A stretch of DNA of 64,000 nt from Vicinamibacteria bacterium (lineage in GTDB: Bacteria; Acidobacteriota; Vicinamibacteria; Vicinamibacterales; UBA8438). The stretch is from the NCBI GenBank assembly GCA_022820825.1, contig JAJEEU010000091.1, forward strand, positions 18,898 to 82,897, given 5' to 3'. The notes below the pieces were generated by a model, which searched no databases, had not been told where the DNA came from, and saw nothing but the letters and a program-made list of their open reading frames with translations. Numbering within the stretch: position 1 is the stretch's first letter; the number at the start of each line of letters is the position of its first letter. This document shows, one piece after another, positions 33,809 through 44,526 of the stretch. The translations under genes were made by a program, and so were the position numbers.

Positions 33809-34494
33809 CCCGCGAACATGGGAAATCCGGTGCGCTGCAGCACCGCGAGGCGCTGACAACCCGTCTCCGCGGGCGAGCGGCCGTGGCGGGCGTGAAGCTG
33901 GAGCCGGTGCTGGCGGGCCGGTTGGCCGCCTACGTCGAGCTGCTGCAGCGCTGGAATGCACGTCTGAACCTGACCGCGCTGGACGCCGGCGACCATGGCC
34001 TCGACCGCTTGGTGATCGAGCCTCTGGCGGCGGCGCGGCACGTGCCGCGTGCGGCCGTAAAGATGATCGACATCGGTTCGGGCGGCGGATCACCCGCGAT
34101 CCCGTTGCGCATGGAGCTGAGCGGCGCACGGCTGGTGATGGTCGAAGCGCGCCAACGCAAGGCGGCGTTTCTCCGCGAGGCCGTACGCCGGCTCGAGCTC
34201 GCGGACTGCACGGTAGAGACCGGACGTTTCGAAACGCTCGCGTCGCGGCCGGACCTGCAACAGGCGTTCGACCTGTTGACGGTGCGCGGCGTCCGGATCG
34301 GAGCGGAGGAGCTGCAACGGCTGGAGAAATTCGTGGCGCCGGGCGGTCAGCTCTTCCTGTTCCGGAGTGGAACGACCGAAGACCTACCGGCGGCAATACC
34401 GCAACCTCTCGAACGGCGCGCAGAACGGCCGCTGGTCGAAAGCCTGGGCAGCCGGCTCGTGGTGTTGGGCAAGATGTCGCGGAAGAACGAATAA
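33805..34494 (+). CDS. rsmG: 16S rRNA (guanine-527-N7)-methyltransferase
   Basis: SAM-dependent methyltransferase acting on G527 of 16S rRNA. It has 229 residues from a GTG start that overlaps the mnmG stop (GTGA). The core shows [13 protein letters not shown], the SAM-binding loop [15 protein letters not shown], and [14 protein letters not shown]. The first 30 residues are not conserved in the family. It converges on pyrE; the 50-nt gap holds a weak GCCT/AGGC hairpin without a T-tract. Confidence 0.94.
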   Translation: MTREHGKSGALQHREALTTRLRGRAAVAGVKLEPVLAGRLAAYVELLQRWNARLNLTALDAGDHGLDRLVIEPLAAARHVPRAAVKMIDIGSGGGSPAIPLRMELSGARLVMVEARQRKAAFLREAVRRLELADCTVETGRFETLASRPDLQQAFDLLTVRGVRIGAEELQRLEKFVAPGGQLFLFRSGTTEDLPAAIPQPLERRAERPLVESLGSRLVVLGKMSRKNE

Positions 34495-34544
34495 GAAGCG
34501 AAACAGGACGCGCCGGGGGCAACGCCTCGCGCAAGGCGGCCGGA

Positions 34545-35117
34545 CTACGCGAGAGCGCCCGCGCCGGTCTCGATCTGCGGAAAGTCGTCGCGGCTGTACA
34601 GGGCGGCGTAGTGCGGCACGTGTGCGCGTATCGTGGCGGCGCCCCCGTCCTGGCGATCGACGAGCGCGATGACGCCGGCGACCTCGCAGCCGGCGCTGCG
34701 CGCCTCTTCCACCGCCTTGAGCGCCGATTTCCCGCTGGTCACGACGTCCTCGACGATCACGACGCGCGTACCGGGCGGCGGAGGATTCTCGATCAGCCGC
34801 CGGGTGCCGTGCGACTTCGGCTGCTTCCGGACGTAGAAGCCGTCCAGCGCGCGACCTTGAGCGAACGCCCGCAGCATCACCGCCCCGATTATGGGATCTG
34901 CCCCATGCGTCAGGCCGCCGACCGCCGCAACGCCGCCTGGCACCGCGTCGAGCGCCTTGACGAACGCGTCGCCGACCAGCGGCGCCCCGGCGGCGCTGAG
35001 GGTCACGGGCTTGCAGTCGAAGTAGAAGCTGGACACCTTTCCCGAGCTCAACGTTATGCGCTGGCCGGTGTGGAGCGCCCGCTCGGCGAGCAGCGTCCAA
35101 AGGGGGTCTCGGGACAT
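34545..35117 (-). CDS. pyrE: orotate phosphoribosyltransferase
   Basis: Converts orotate and PRPP to OMP in pyrimidine synthesis. It has 190 residues from ATG at 35117, preceded by AAAGG at a suitable distance; an in-frame ATG at 35177 lies within the divergent promoter region and is less likely. The PRPP-binding motif VVIVEDVVTSGKSALKAVE is clear, and YVRKQPKSHGTRR supplies the catalytic loop. It is divergent from pyrF, so two successive enzymes of the pathway flank one short intergenic region. Confidence 0.95.
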   Translation of the reverse strand: MSRDPLWTLLAERALHTGQRITLSSGKVSSFYFDCKPVTLSAAGAPLVGDAFVKALDAVPGGVAAVGGLTHGADPIIGAVMLRAFAQGRALDGFYVRKQPKSHGTRRLIENPPPPGTRVVIVEDVVTSGKSALKAVEEARSAGCEVAGVIALVDRQDGGAATIRAHVPHYAALYSRDDFPQIETGAGALA

Positions 35118-35191
35118 CGGCAGATACCTTTCAGGAAGCGCGCAGGAGCAACGAGTCAGCGTGCTATTATCCATCACTGTGGCAGCCTGCG
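35118..35191. promoter_or_regulatory. pyrE-pyrF divergent intergenic region with possible -10 elements
   Basis: The 74-nt gap includes TATTAT at 35165-35170 on the plus strand and, overlapping it on the minus strand, GATAAT. Either could be a -10 element. No convincing -35 hexamers or pyrimidine attenuator are visible. Confidence 0.35.
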
Positions 35192-35962
35192 GTGGCCGCC
35201 GCAGCGGAGGCTGGTCAAACGAGCATTGACGCGGGGGAGCGGCTCATCGTCGCTCTCGACTTCCCCAACGATCCACAAGATCCCAGACGCAGTATCGAGC
35301 CGGAGGACGCGTATCGCCTCGTCGATACGCTCGGCGACGCGGTGAAGTGCGTCAAGGTGGGGTGGGGGCTGTACCTCGCCGGTCACGATACCGTGGTGCG
35401 CGGGTTGCGGGAGCGCGGGAAGCGGGTTTTTCTCGACCTGAAGTTCGGCGACATCGGCGAGACGATCAAGCGGCTCGTGGCGGTGGCGGTGCGCAGCGGC
35501 GTGGAGCTGACGACCGTCAACACGACGTTCCAGACGATTCGGTCCGCCGTTGAGGCGGCGCGCGGATCGCAGTTGCGGATTCTGACGCTGACCGTGCTCA
35601 CGAGCCTTGACGAGTCGGACCTGCGCGAGCAGGGAATCAGCATGTCCGTGCAGGAGCTCGTGCTCCATAGAGCCCGCAAGGCACAGGAAGTGGGGTGCCA
35701 CGGCGTGGTGGCGTCGGGCCGGGAGGCGCGGGCGATCCGGGAAATGGCGGGCCCGGATTTCCTCATCGTCACACCGGGGATCCGACCCGGCGGAGCCGGG
35801 GACGACGACCACAAGCGGGCGAGCACGCCCGCGGCCGCGATCGAGTCGGGCGCAGACTACCTCGTGGTCGGCCGCCCGATCACGCTGGCGGCCGATCCCC
35901 GGCGCGTCGCCGACGGCATTCTCGAGGAAATGCAAACGGCGTTCGATCGCCGCACGGCTTGA
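35192..35962 (+). CDS. pyrF: orotidine 5'-phosphate decarboxylase
   Basis: Decarboxylates OMP to UMP. It has 256 residues from GTG at 35192, the only usable start before the conserved ERLIVALDFP. The catalytic motif DLKFGDIGETI is present, followed by TVNTTFQTI, and near the C-terminus TPGIRPGG and VVGRPIT bind phosphate. About 15 N-terminal residues and a short insert (DPQDPRRSIEPED) make it slightly longer than typical class I enzymes. Two parS sites follow its stop. Confidence 0.94.
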   Translation: MAAAAEAGQTSIDAGERLIVALDFPNDPQDPRRSIEPEDAYRLVDTLGDAVKCVKVGWGLYLAGHDTVVRGLRERGKRVFLDLKFGDIGETIKRLVAVAVRSGVELTTVNTTFQTIRSAVEAARGSQLRILTLTVLTSLDESDLREQGISMSVQELVLHRARKAQEVGCHGVVASGREARAIREMAGPDFLIVTPGIRPGGAGDDDHKRASTPAAAIESGADYLVVGRPITLAADPRRVADGILEEMQTAFDRRTA

Positions 35963-35973
35963 CGCGTCTTGCA

Positions 35974-35989
35974 TGTTCCACGTGGAACA
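35974..35989. promoter_or_regulatory. parS centromere site 1
   Basis: TGTTCCACGTGGAACA is a perfect 16-bp palindrome matching the chromosomal parS consensus (TGTTtCACGTGaAACA) with a symmetric substitution. It lies 11 nt after the pyrF stop and upstream of parA, so ParB can bind it. Confidence 0.93.
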
Positions 35990-36010
35990 CAACCGCTGCG
36001 TGCGCGGCGT

Positions 36011-36026
36011 TGTTCCACGTGGAACA
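36011..36026. promoter_or_regulatory. parS centromere site 2
   Basis: An exact second copy of TGTTCCACGTGGAACA, 37 bp downstream of site 1 and 11 nt before the parA start codon. Its closeness to the start suggests that ParB binding could also repress parA, which is inference. Confidence 0.93.
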
Positions 36027-36037
36027 CCTGGTGGAAT

Positions 36038-36844
36038 ATGCAGCCAGCGGTCGCCATTGCGAACCAGAAGGGCGGCGTGGGCAAGACCACGACGGCCATC
36101 AACCTCGCGGCTTCGCTCTGCCACCTCCGCCGCCGGGTGCTGCTCGTCGATCTGGATCCACAGGCGAATCTCACCAGCGGCGTCGGACGGGCAGGCTGCG
36201 AAGCGCCCGGCGGGACCGTATTCGAGCTGCTGACCGCCGACGAGCCGCCGCCGCTGGACGAATTCATCATTCCGACCGGGATCCCGGATCTGTCGCTGGC
36301 GCCGGCCGATCGGCACTTGACGGGCGCGGAGCTCGAGCTCGTCGACCTGCCCGACCGCGAATCGCGGCTGAGCCCCTTCGTCCGGGCGGCGCGGCGCCGG
36401 TTCGACCACGTGATCATCGATACTCCGCCGTCGCTCGGCCTGTTGACGCTCAACGCGCTGGTTGCGGCCGACGAGGTGCTGATTCCGCTGACGTGTGAAT
36501 ACCTTGCGCTGGAAGGCCTGACCGAGTTGAACAACACGGTGCAGCGCGTGCGTGCGCATCTGAACCCGGAGCTCAAGATCGGCGGTGTGCTGTTGACGAT
36601 GGCCGATTTGCGATCGAACCTCGGCCGGCAGGTGGCCGGCGAGGTGCGGGCGTTCTTCGACGACAAGGTGTTCGATACCGTGATCCCGCGCAACGTGCGG
36701 GTTGCAGAAGCGCCGAGCCACGGGTTGCCGGTGCTCGCCTACGATCGCGGATCGCGGGGCGCGACGGCATACGTCGCCCTCGCCAGGGAAATTCTCGCCG
36801 CCGGCGTGGCCGCCCGCGGCACAAGGAGCAGGAATAGTGGCTGA
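36038..36844 (+). CDS. parA: chromosome partitioning ATPase ParA (Soj)
   Basis: Walker-type ATPase that moves ParB-parS complexes during segregation. It has 268 residues from ATG at 36038; the open frame extends upstream through the parS sites but that part is not coding-like. The deviant Walker A is [16 protein letters not shown], with [14 protein letters not shown] and the Walker B region [17 protein letters not shown] following. It ends [10 protein letters not shown] and overlaps the parB start. Confidence 0.95.
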   Translation: MQPAVAIANQKGGVGKTTTAINLAASLCHLRRRVLLVDLDPQANLTSGVGRAGCEAPGGTVFELLTADEPPPLDEFIIPTGIPDLSLAPADRHLTGAELELVDLPDRESRLSPFVRAARRRFDHVIIDTPPSLGLLTLNALVAADEVLIPLTCEYLALEGLTELNNTVQRVRAHLNPELKIGGVLLTMADLRSNLGRQVAGEVRAFFDDKVFDTVIPRNVRVAEAPSHGLPVLAYDRGSRGATAYVALAREILAAGVAARGTRSRNSG

Positions 36845-37691
36845 CGGACGACGTGCGCTGGGCCGGGGCTTGAGCGCCCTGATTCGGGATTTGCCCTCGT
36901 CATCGGGGCGCGACGGCGCGCTCGAAGTCGATCTCGACCTGATCGAGCCGAATCGCGAGCAGCCGCGGCGAGACATGGATGAACAACGGCTCGACGCGCT
37001 GGCCGCGTCGGTCAGGGAGACCGGGGTCCTCCAGCCGATCGTGGTGCGCCGCCGCGAGGAGGGCAAGTACGAGATCGTGGCCGGCGAGCGGCGCTGGCGC
37101 GCCGCGCTGCGCGCCGGGCTGCTGAAGGTCCCGGTGGTCGTGCGCGACGTTCCCGATGAAAAGCGGCTGGAGCTGGCGCTGATTGAAAACGTCCAGCGCG
37201 AGAACCTCAACCCGATCGAGGAAGCGCGCGCCTACCGCCGGCTGGCCGACGAGTTGGGAAGGACGCAGGAGGAGATTGCGCAGGCCGTCGGCAAGGACCG
37301 GGCGACGGTTGCGAACTACCAGCGGCTGCTCGCCCTGCCCGAGGACGTGCAGGCCGACATCGCGTCCGGCGCCTTGTCGATGGGACACGCCCGCGCACTG
37401 GCCGCCCTGCCCGACGCGGCGTCCCAGCGCAGCGCCGCTCGCGAGGTGCGCGCCGGCGCCCTGTCGGTGCGGGCCACCGAGGCGCTCGTCAAGCGATTGC
37501 TGGAGCCGCCGGCCCCGCGGAAGCCCCCGCCGACCCCGGACGTGCACACGCGGGCGGCCGCCGAGACGCTGCGCGTCGCGCTGGGGTCGCGCGTGGATAT
37601 CGTACGCCGCCGCCGCGGCGGGGAAATTCGCATCGCGTTCAAGTCGGAAGACGAGTTGCAGCGGCTGTACGAGCGCCTGTCAACCCGCTAG
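36837..37691 (+). CDS. parB: chromosome partitioning protein ParB (Spo0J)
   Basis: CTP-dependent clamp that loads at parS. It has 284 residues from GTG at 36837, preceded by AAGGAG nine nt upstream and overlapping the parA stop. The N-terminus [13 protein letters not shown] is the ParA-interacting segment typical of ParB. The CTP-binding motif GERRWRA and the box [17 protein letters not shown] are present, followed by the helix-turn-helix region ([21 protein letters not shown]) and a C-terminal dimerisation part. Confidence 0.96.
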   Translation: MADGRRALGRGLSALIRDLPSSSGRDGALEVDLDLIEPNREQPRRDMDEQRLDALAASVRETGVLQPIVVRRREEGKYEIVAGERRWRAALRAGLLKVPVVVRDVPDEKRLELALIENVQRENLNPIEEARAYRRLADELGRTQEEIAQAVGKDRATVANYQRLLALPEDVQADIASGALSMGHARALAALPDAASQRSAAREVRAGALSVRATEALVKRLLEPPAPRKPPPTPDVHTRAAAETLRVALGSRVDIVRRRRGGEIRIAFKSEDELQRLYERLSTR

Positions 37692-37707
37692 AAACGAGCG
37701 CTGCGGC

Positions 37708-37737
37708 TTGCCCCGCGTTGGCGTCGAATGGTATAAA
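37708..37737 (+). promoter_or_regulatory. promoter for the F1 ATP synthase operon
   Basis: TTGCCC (37708-37713) and TATAAA (37732-37737) are separated by 18 bp and lie just downstream of parB. Transcription from here would give a leader of about 260 nt containing element copy B before atpH. Confidence 0.65.
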
Positions 37738-37878
37738 TTTCCGTTTGGCTCGCCGCGGATCACTTCCCCTTACAAGTGCTGCGTGCGAACGCCCGCTGCG
37801 GGACGGGAAGCGAGCGTGTCCCCAGCCAGGATGGTTGAGTACGCGGGGAACGGCGAGCCTCGACGCGGCCGTTCCCAA

Positions 37879-37965
37879 GGCCGCGCACAGCGCGGCCCGC
37901 CGGCGACGGAGTGGGGCGAAGGGGTCCCCGCGAGTGGCCGGCGGGGGTTTGGGGCGCAGCCCCAA
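37879..37965 (+). repeat. three-hairpin intergenic element, copy B (atp operon leader)
   Basis: Hairpin 1 is a perfect 8-bp stem GGCCGCGC/GCGCGGCC around ACA (37879-37897). Hairpin 2 has outer stem CCCGCCGGC/GCCGGCGGG (37896-37904 with 37937-37945) and inner stem GTGGGG/CCCCGC with one G-T pair (37911-37916 with 37926-37931) around a 9-nt loop ending GGGGT. Hairpin 3 pairs TTGGGGC with GCCCCAA around GCA (37949-37965). This copy lies downstream of the atp promoter, so it should be transcribed into the atpH leader. Confidence 0.85.
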
Positions 37966-38004
37966 GAAGGTAAAGCTGCGCAGCCCCATCTAAAGAAGAA
38001 GCAG

Positions 38005-38553
38005 ATGGCATATCGCGCCGCCGCTAAACGGTACGCACGGGCACTCTTCGACGTCTGCGAGCGTGAAGGCGCGCTGGAGCACGTCGAACGGGACGTGGCC
38101 GGGTTCATGGCCCTGCTCGACGGCCATGCCATGCTGCGGAAGTGCCTGCTCAGCCCCGTCGTTCCACCGGCATCGAAGCGGGCCGTCGTCGCCGCGCTCG
38201 TGGAGCGCGGCGGCGAGCTGTCGCCCATCACCGGCCGATTGCTGGCCCTGCTGGCGGAGCGCAACCGCCTCGCGCTGCTGCCCGAGCTCCTCGAGGTATA
38301 CCGCGAAGGGCTGATGGCGCACCGCGGCCAGTTACGCGCGCAGCTCACGACCACCACGGCGCTGGACGGCGAGCGGACGCGTGAAATCGCCCGTCGGATC
38401 GAGGGCGCCACGGGCCGCGACGTAACGGTCGAGGCGCGCGTCAACCCTTCCCTCATCGGCGGCGCAATGGTCCAGATCGGCAGCACGGTGTGGGACGGCA
38501 GCGTCGCGCGCCACCTCGCGCGGCTGCGGCAGCGGCTGTTGGCGGACGCCTAG
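38005..38553 (+). CDS. atpH: ATP synthase F1 subunit delta
   Basis: Peripheral-stalk protein joining F1 to F0. It has 182 residues from ATG at 38005. The N-terminus [21 protein letters not shown] is typical of OSCP/delta, and the C-terminal [21 protein letters not shown] matches the conserved end of the family. It is the first gene of atpHAGDC. Upstream are the repeat element and a promoter rather than atpF, so the F0 genes (atpB, atpE, atpF) must lie elsewhere. Confidence 0.95.
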   Translation: MAYRAAAKRYARALFDVCEREGALEHVERDVAGFMALLDGHAMLRKCLLSPVVPPASKRAVVAALVERGGELSPITGRLLALLAERNRLALLPELLEVYREGLMAHRGQLRAQLTTTTALDGERTREIARRIEGATGRDVTVEARVNPSLIGGAMVQIGSTVWDGSVARHLARLRQRLLADA

Positions 38554-38572
38554 CGTCCGAATGGAGTCAAGG

Positions 38573-40102
38573 ATGGACATCAAGGCAGACGAGATATCGC
38601 GGATCATCAAGGACCAGCTCGGCAGCTATGAGCTCGACGTCGACGTCGCCGAGGTCGGCACCGTCGTGGCGGTCGGCGACGGCATCGCGCAGATTCACGG
38701 CGTCGAGGGTGCGATGGCGACCGAGATGCTCGAGTTTCCGCACGGCGTGTTCGGCATCGCGCTCAACCTCGAGGAGGAAAGCGTCGGCGCCGTGCTGCTG
38801 GGCGAGACTACCGAGATCAAGGAAGGCGATCCCGTCAAGCGCACCGGCCGCATCATCTCGGTACCGGTCGGCGACGAGATGCTGGGCCGCGTCGTCAACG
38901 CCCTCGGCCAGCCGGTGGACGGCAAGGGCCCCATCGCCACCACGCAGCACGCTCCGATCGAGCGGATCGCGCCCGGCGTGGTGGACCGCCAGCCCGTGAA
39001 GGAGCCGCTGCAGACCGGCCTCAAGGCGATCGACGCGATGATCCCGATCGGCCGCGGCCAGCGCGAGCTGGTCATCGGCGACCGCCAGACGGGCAAGACC
39101 GCCGTGGCGGTCGACACGATCATCAACCAGAAGGGGCTCGACGTCGTCTGCATCTACAACGCCGTGGGCCAGAAGCAGTCCACCGTCGCCCAGGTGGTGC
39201 GCACGCTCGAGGACGCCGGCGCGATGGAATACACCATCGTGGTCACGGCGGGCGCCTCCGAGCCGGCGCCGCTGCTCTATATCAGCCCCTACTCGGCGTG
39301 CGCGATGGGGGAGTACTTCCGCGACAGCGGGCGGCACGCGCTGTGCATCTACGACGACCTTTCCAAGCACGCGCAGGCGTACCGCGAGATCTCGCTGCTG
39401 CTCCGGCGGCCGCCGGGCCGCGAGGCGTACCCCGGCGACGTGTTCTACCTGCACTCGCGGCTGCTGGAGCGGGCGGCGAAGATGCGCAACGAGCTCGGCG
39501 GCGGATCGCTCACCGCGCTGCCCATCATCGAAACCCAGGCCGGCGACCTGTCGGCCTACATCCCGACGAACGTCATCTCCATCACGGACGGGCAGATCTT
39601 CCTGGAGTCGGACCTGTTCCACCAGGGCATCCGCCCGGCCATCAACGTCGGCAACTCCGTGTCGCGGGTCGGCGGCTCGGCCCAGGTGCGCGCCATGCGG
39701 CAGGTGGCGGGGACGCTGCGCCTCGACCTGGCGCAGTACCGGGAGCTGGCCGCATTCGCCCAGTTCGGCAGCGACCTCGACAAGGCCACCCAGGATCAGC
39801 TCAACCGGGGCCGGCGGCTCGTCGAGGTGCTCAAGCAGCCGCAGTACGCGCCGCTGGCCGTCGAGCGCCAGGTGCTCGTCATCTTCGCCGGCACCAACGG
39901 TTTCCTGGACGGCGTCGACGAGAGCGACGTGGCGACCTACGAGCGCGACCTCTACCAGTTCATCGAGTCGCGGCACAAGGACCTGCTGGAGCGGCTGACC
40001 GAGCAGAAGAAGTTCGACGACGAGCTGAAGGCAGCCGTCAGCGAAGCCATCAAGGCGTTCACCGAGCAGTTCGTCGCCGCCCGCAAGGGAGTGGCGGCCT
40101 AG
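38573..40102 (+). CDS. atpA: ATP synthase F1 subunit alpha
   Basis: Nucleotide-binding, mainly regulatory subunit of the F1 hexamer. I prefer ATG at 38573 (509 aa, [16 protein letters not shown]) over 38561 because GGAG lies six nt before it. The Walker A motif [15 protein letters not shown], the block [12 protein letters not shown] and [20 protein letters not shown] are standard. Length matches the family. It follows atpH by 19 nt. Confidence 0.97.
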   Translation: MDIKADEISRIIKDQLGSYELDVDVAEVGTVVAVGDGIAQIHGVEGAMATEMLEFPHGVFGIALNLEEESVGAVLLGETTEIKEGDPVKRTGRIISVPVGDEMLGRVVNALGQPVDGKGPIATTQHAPIERIAPGVVDRQPVKEPLQTGLKAIDAMIPIGRGQRELVIGDRQTGKTAVAVDTIINQKGLDVVCIYNAVGQKQSTVAQVVRTLEDAGAMEYTIVVTAGASEPAPLLYISPYSACAMGEYFRDSGRHALCIYDDLSKHAQAYREISLLLRRPPGREAYPGDVFYLHSRLLERAAKMRNELGGGSLTALPIIETQAGDLSAYIPTNVISITDGQIFLESDLFHQGIRPAINVGNSVSRVGGSAQVRAMRQVAGTLRLDLAQYRELAAFAQFGSDLDKATQDQLNRGRRLVEVLKQPQYAPLAVERQVLVIFAGTNGFLDGVDESDVATYERDLYQFIESRHKDLLERLTEQKKFDDELKAAVSEAIKAFTEQFVAARKGVAA

Positions 40103-42463
<2,361 letters not shown>

Positions 42464-42483
42464 GCCGGCCGGCGAGACAGCGC

Positions 42484-42918
42484 ATGGAACTTCCGTCTTC
42501 CCTCAGATTCGAACTGGTGACGCCCGAGCGGGCCGTCGTCCGCGAAGCGGTGGACGAGTTGCAGATCCCGGGCGAGGAGGGCTATTTCGGCGTCCTGCCC
42601 GGACACACGCCGCTGTTGGCCTCGCTGCACGTGGGCGAGCTCTGGTTTCGCCAAGGCAGCGAGCGGTACTACATCTCGGTGGCGTTCGGGTTCGCGGAGG
42701 TGTTGCCGGACCGCGTCACCGTGCTCGCGCAGATTGCCGAGCGCGCGGAGGAGATCGACGTCAAGCGCGCCGAGGCCGCCGTGAAACGGGCTCGCGAGCG
42801 CGTCGACCAGCGCGCCGCCAACATCGATTTCGAGCGTGCGCGCATCGCCCTGCTGAAGTCGCTCATGCGGTTGCAGGTAGCGTCGAAGATACGGGTCCGG
42901 CCGCCCGGCGGACTCTGA
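42484..42918 (+). CDS. atpC: ATP synthase F1 subunit epsilon
   Basis: Rotor subunit that can inhibit ATP hydrolysis. It has 144 residues. The N-terminal beta domain shows LRFELVTPERAVVREAV and the conserved IPGEEGYFGVLPGHTPLLA; the C-terminal part is a helical hairpin (EEIDVKRAEAAVKRARERV). It is the last atp gene; a phosphatase gene follows after 38 nt. Confidence 0.95.
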   Translation: MELPSSLRFELVTPERAVVREAVDELQIPGEEGYFGVLPGHTPLLASLHVGELWFRQGSERYYISVAFGFAEVLPDRVTVLAQIAERAEEIDVKRAEAAVKRARERVDQRAANIDFERARIALLKSLMRLQVASKIRVRPPGGL

Positions 42919-42956
42919 TCCACCGCCCGCCCGGGCGCAGGTAATACTTGACACCC

Positions 42957-43724
42957 ATGCGCCTGTCCTGGGCTGCCCGCACCGATCCCGGCCTGCGGCG
43001 GGCGCACAACGAGGACTGCCACAGCGCGCAACCCGAGCTGGGGTTGTTCGTGGTGGCGGACGGCGTTGGCGGGCACGCAGGTGGAAGCACCGCCTCGCGG
43101 CTCGCCGTCGACGCAATCGTCAACGCGGTCGAGACCACCGCGCCGCTGGGTCCGGCGGATGGCTGGCCCGGCGCGTTCGATCCCGCGCTGAGCCGGGCCG
43201 GCAACCGCCTGCGCGCCGGTTTCGACCTTGCCAACCGGCAGATTGCCGAGCGCGCGGCCGCGGCGGCCGAGTTGCGGGACATGGCGACGACCGCGGTGGC
43301 GTTGCTCGTGGACGGCCTCGCCGCGGCGCTCGCCCACGCCGGCGACAGCCGGGCGTACCTGCACCGGCCGGCCGGCCTTACACGCCTCACGCGCGACCAT
43401 TCCTGGGTGGAGGAGCAGGTCCGGGCCGGCACGCTGTCCGCGGCGGCCGCGCAGGAGCACCCCTGGCGTAACATCGTTACGCGGGTTCTCGCGGCAGGGG
43501 AGGGCGCCGCACCCGAGATAACGGAGTTGACGCTGCGCCCCGGCGACCGCCTGCTGTTGTGCACGGACGGGCTGTCAGCGGTGCTGCCGACGGACACCAT
43601 CGGCGGCGTGTTGTCGGATCACGAAGAACTGCAGGCGGCGTGCGACGCGTTCGTGCGCCTCGCGAACGCGCGCGGCGGGCCGGACAACATCACCGCAATC
43701 GTGGTGCAGATCGATGCTGGCTAA
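42957..43724 (+). CDS. PP2C-family serine/threonine protein phosphatase
   Basis: Metal-dependent phosphatase of 255 residues from ATG at 42957; a TTG at 42948 is an alternative. PP2C motifs are in order: RRAHNEDC, FVVADGVGGHAGGSTAS, AALAHAGDSRAYLHR, LLLCTDGLSAVL and GGPDNITAIVVQ, which carry the metal-binding aspartates. It resembles bacterial Stp/PrpC enzymes that oppose Hanks-type kinases, but no kinase gene is adjacent. It follows atpC and its 3' end overlaps the start of the ABC permease by 11 nt, so the two are probably co-translated. Confidence 0.93.
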   Translation: MRLSWAARTDPGLRRAHNEDCHSAQPELGLFVVADGVGGHAGGSTASRLAVDAIVNAVETTAPLGPADGWPGAFDPALSRAGNRLRAGFDLANRQIAERAAAAAELRDMATTAVALLVDGLAAALAHAGDSRAYLHRPAGLTRLTRDHSWVEEQVRAGTLSAAAAQEHPWRNIVTRVLAAGEGAAPEITELTLRPGDRLLLCTDGLSAVLPTDTIGGVLSDHEELQAACDAFVRLANARGGPDNITAIVVQIDAG

Positions 43725-44526
43725 CCTCAGACGGCTGCTGCAGCATCGGGAGCTGATCCGGACGCTCGTCGCGCGCGAGGTGAAGGCGCGCTACCGCGGG
43801 TCGGTCCTGGGCTTCTTCTGGTCCTTCGCCAACCCCCTGCTGTTGCTGCTGGTCTACACGTTCGTGTTCTCGGTGATCCTGCCCGGGTTCCGGGGCGGCG
43901 AACTGGAGCCGTACGCGCTGTTCCTGTTCTGCGGCCTGCTGCCGTGGACGTGGTTCTCGTCGTCGCTCCTGGAATCGTCGAACGTGCTGATCGCGAACGG
44001 CAACCTGCTCAAGAAGGTGATGTTCCCGGCCGAGATCCTGCCGATCGTCACGGTGCTGTCGAACATGGTGCATTTCCTGCTCGGCCTGCCGGTGCTGGGC
44101 GCGTTTCTCGCCTGGTACGCCCTCGACGGGCGGCTCCCGGGGCCGCTGCAGGCGGTCGAACTCGTCTGGCTGCCCGCGGTGATTCTGGTGCAACTGCTGT
44201 TGACGCTCGGCTGCGCGCTGCTGCTGTCGGCGCTGACGGTCCACTTCCGCGATATCCGGGACCTGCTCGGCAACCTGCTGACGCTCTGGTTCTTCGCGAC
44301 GCCGATCATCTATCCGATGGCGCTCGTGCCGGCCGGCGGCAAGCCGATCATGGACCTGAACCCGTTCGCCCACCTGGCGATCTCCTACCAGGAAATCCTG
44401 TTCTACAACGGCCCGTTCGGGCACTGGAAGTGGCTGTTGGCCCTGGCCGCCGCATCGCTGGCGCTCGCCGTGATCGGCTACAGCGTGTTCGACCGGCTGC
44501 GCGATACGTTCGCGGAGGAAGTATGA
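43714..44526 (+). CDS. ABC-2 type permease of a polysaccharide exporter (Wzm-like)
   Basis: 270 residues with about six transmembrane segments. The N-terminus LIRTLVAREVKARYRGSVLGFFWSFANPLLLLLVYTFVF is typical of Wzm/TagG/KpsM permeases, and LNPFAHLAISYQEILFYN matches the conserved C-terminal region. It would export O-antigen, teichoic-like or capsular polysaccharide across the inner membrane with the next gene as ATPase. It overlaps the phosphatase gene upstream and the ATPase gene downstream (ATGA). Confidence 0.92.
   Translation: MLANLRRLLQHRELIRTLVAREVKARYRGSVLGFFWSFANPLLLLLVYTFVFSVILPGFRGGELEPYALFLFCGLLPWTWFSSSLLESSNVLIANGNLLKKVMFPAEILPIVTVLSNMVHFLLGLPVLGAFLAWYALDGRLPGPLQAVELVWLPAVILVQLLLTLGCALLLSALTVHFRDIRDLLGNLLTLWFFATPIIYPMALVPAGGKPIMDLNPFAHLAISYQEILFYNGPFGHWKWLLALAAASLALAVIGYSVFDRLRDTFAEEV

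Larger units (their letters stand above)
37692..38004 (+). other. parB-atpH intergenic region and long atp leader (313 nt)
   Basis: No gene is seen. It holds the atp promoter (37708-37737) and then a leader of about 260 nt before atpH. The leader includes a stretch at 37741-37878 with no clear structure and the repeated three-hairpin element at 37879-37965. After the element, GCTGCGCAGC (37975-37984) is a short palindrome, followed by a purine-rich run before the start codon. Confidence 0.7.

Noticed and set aside
34495-34544. Intrinsic terminator between rsmG and pyrE
   Set aside because: Only a weak 4-bp GCCT/AGGC hairpin is present and there is no T-tract on either strand.
37183-38004. 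N-terminal extension of atpH running back through the parB region
   Set aside because: The frame is open but overlaps parB in another frame and the hairpin element. The conserved delta-subunit start is at 38005.
42948-42953. TTGACA as a -35 element for the PP2C gene
   Set aside because: No -10 hexamer follows at a usable distance before coding sequence begins, and the start codon is only 9 nt away.
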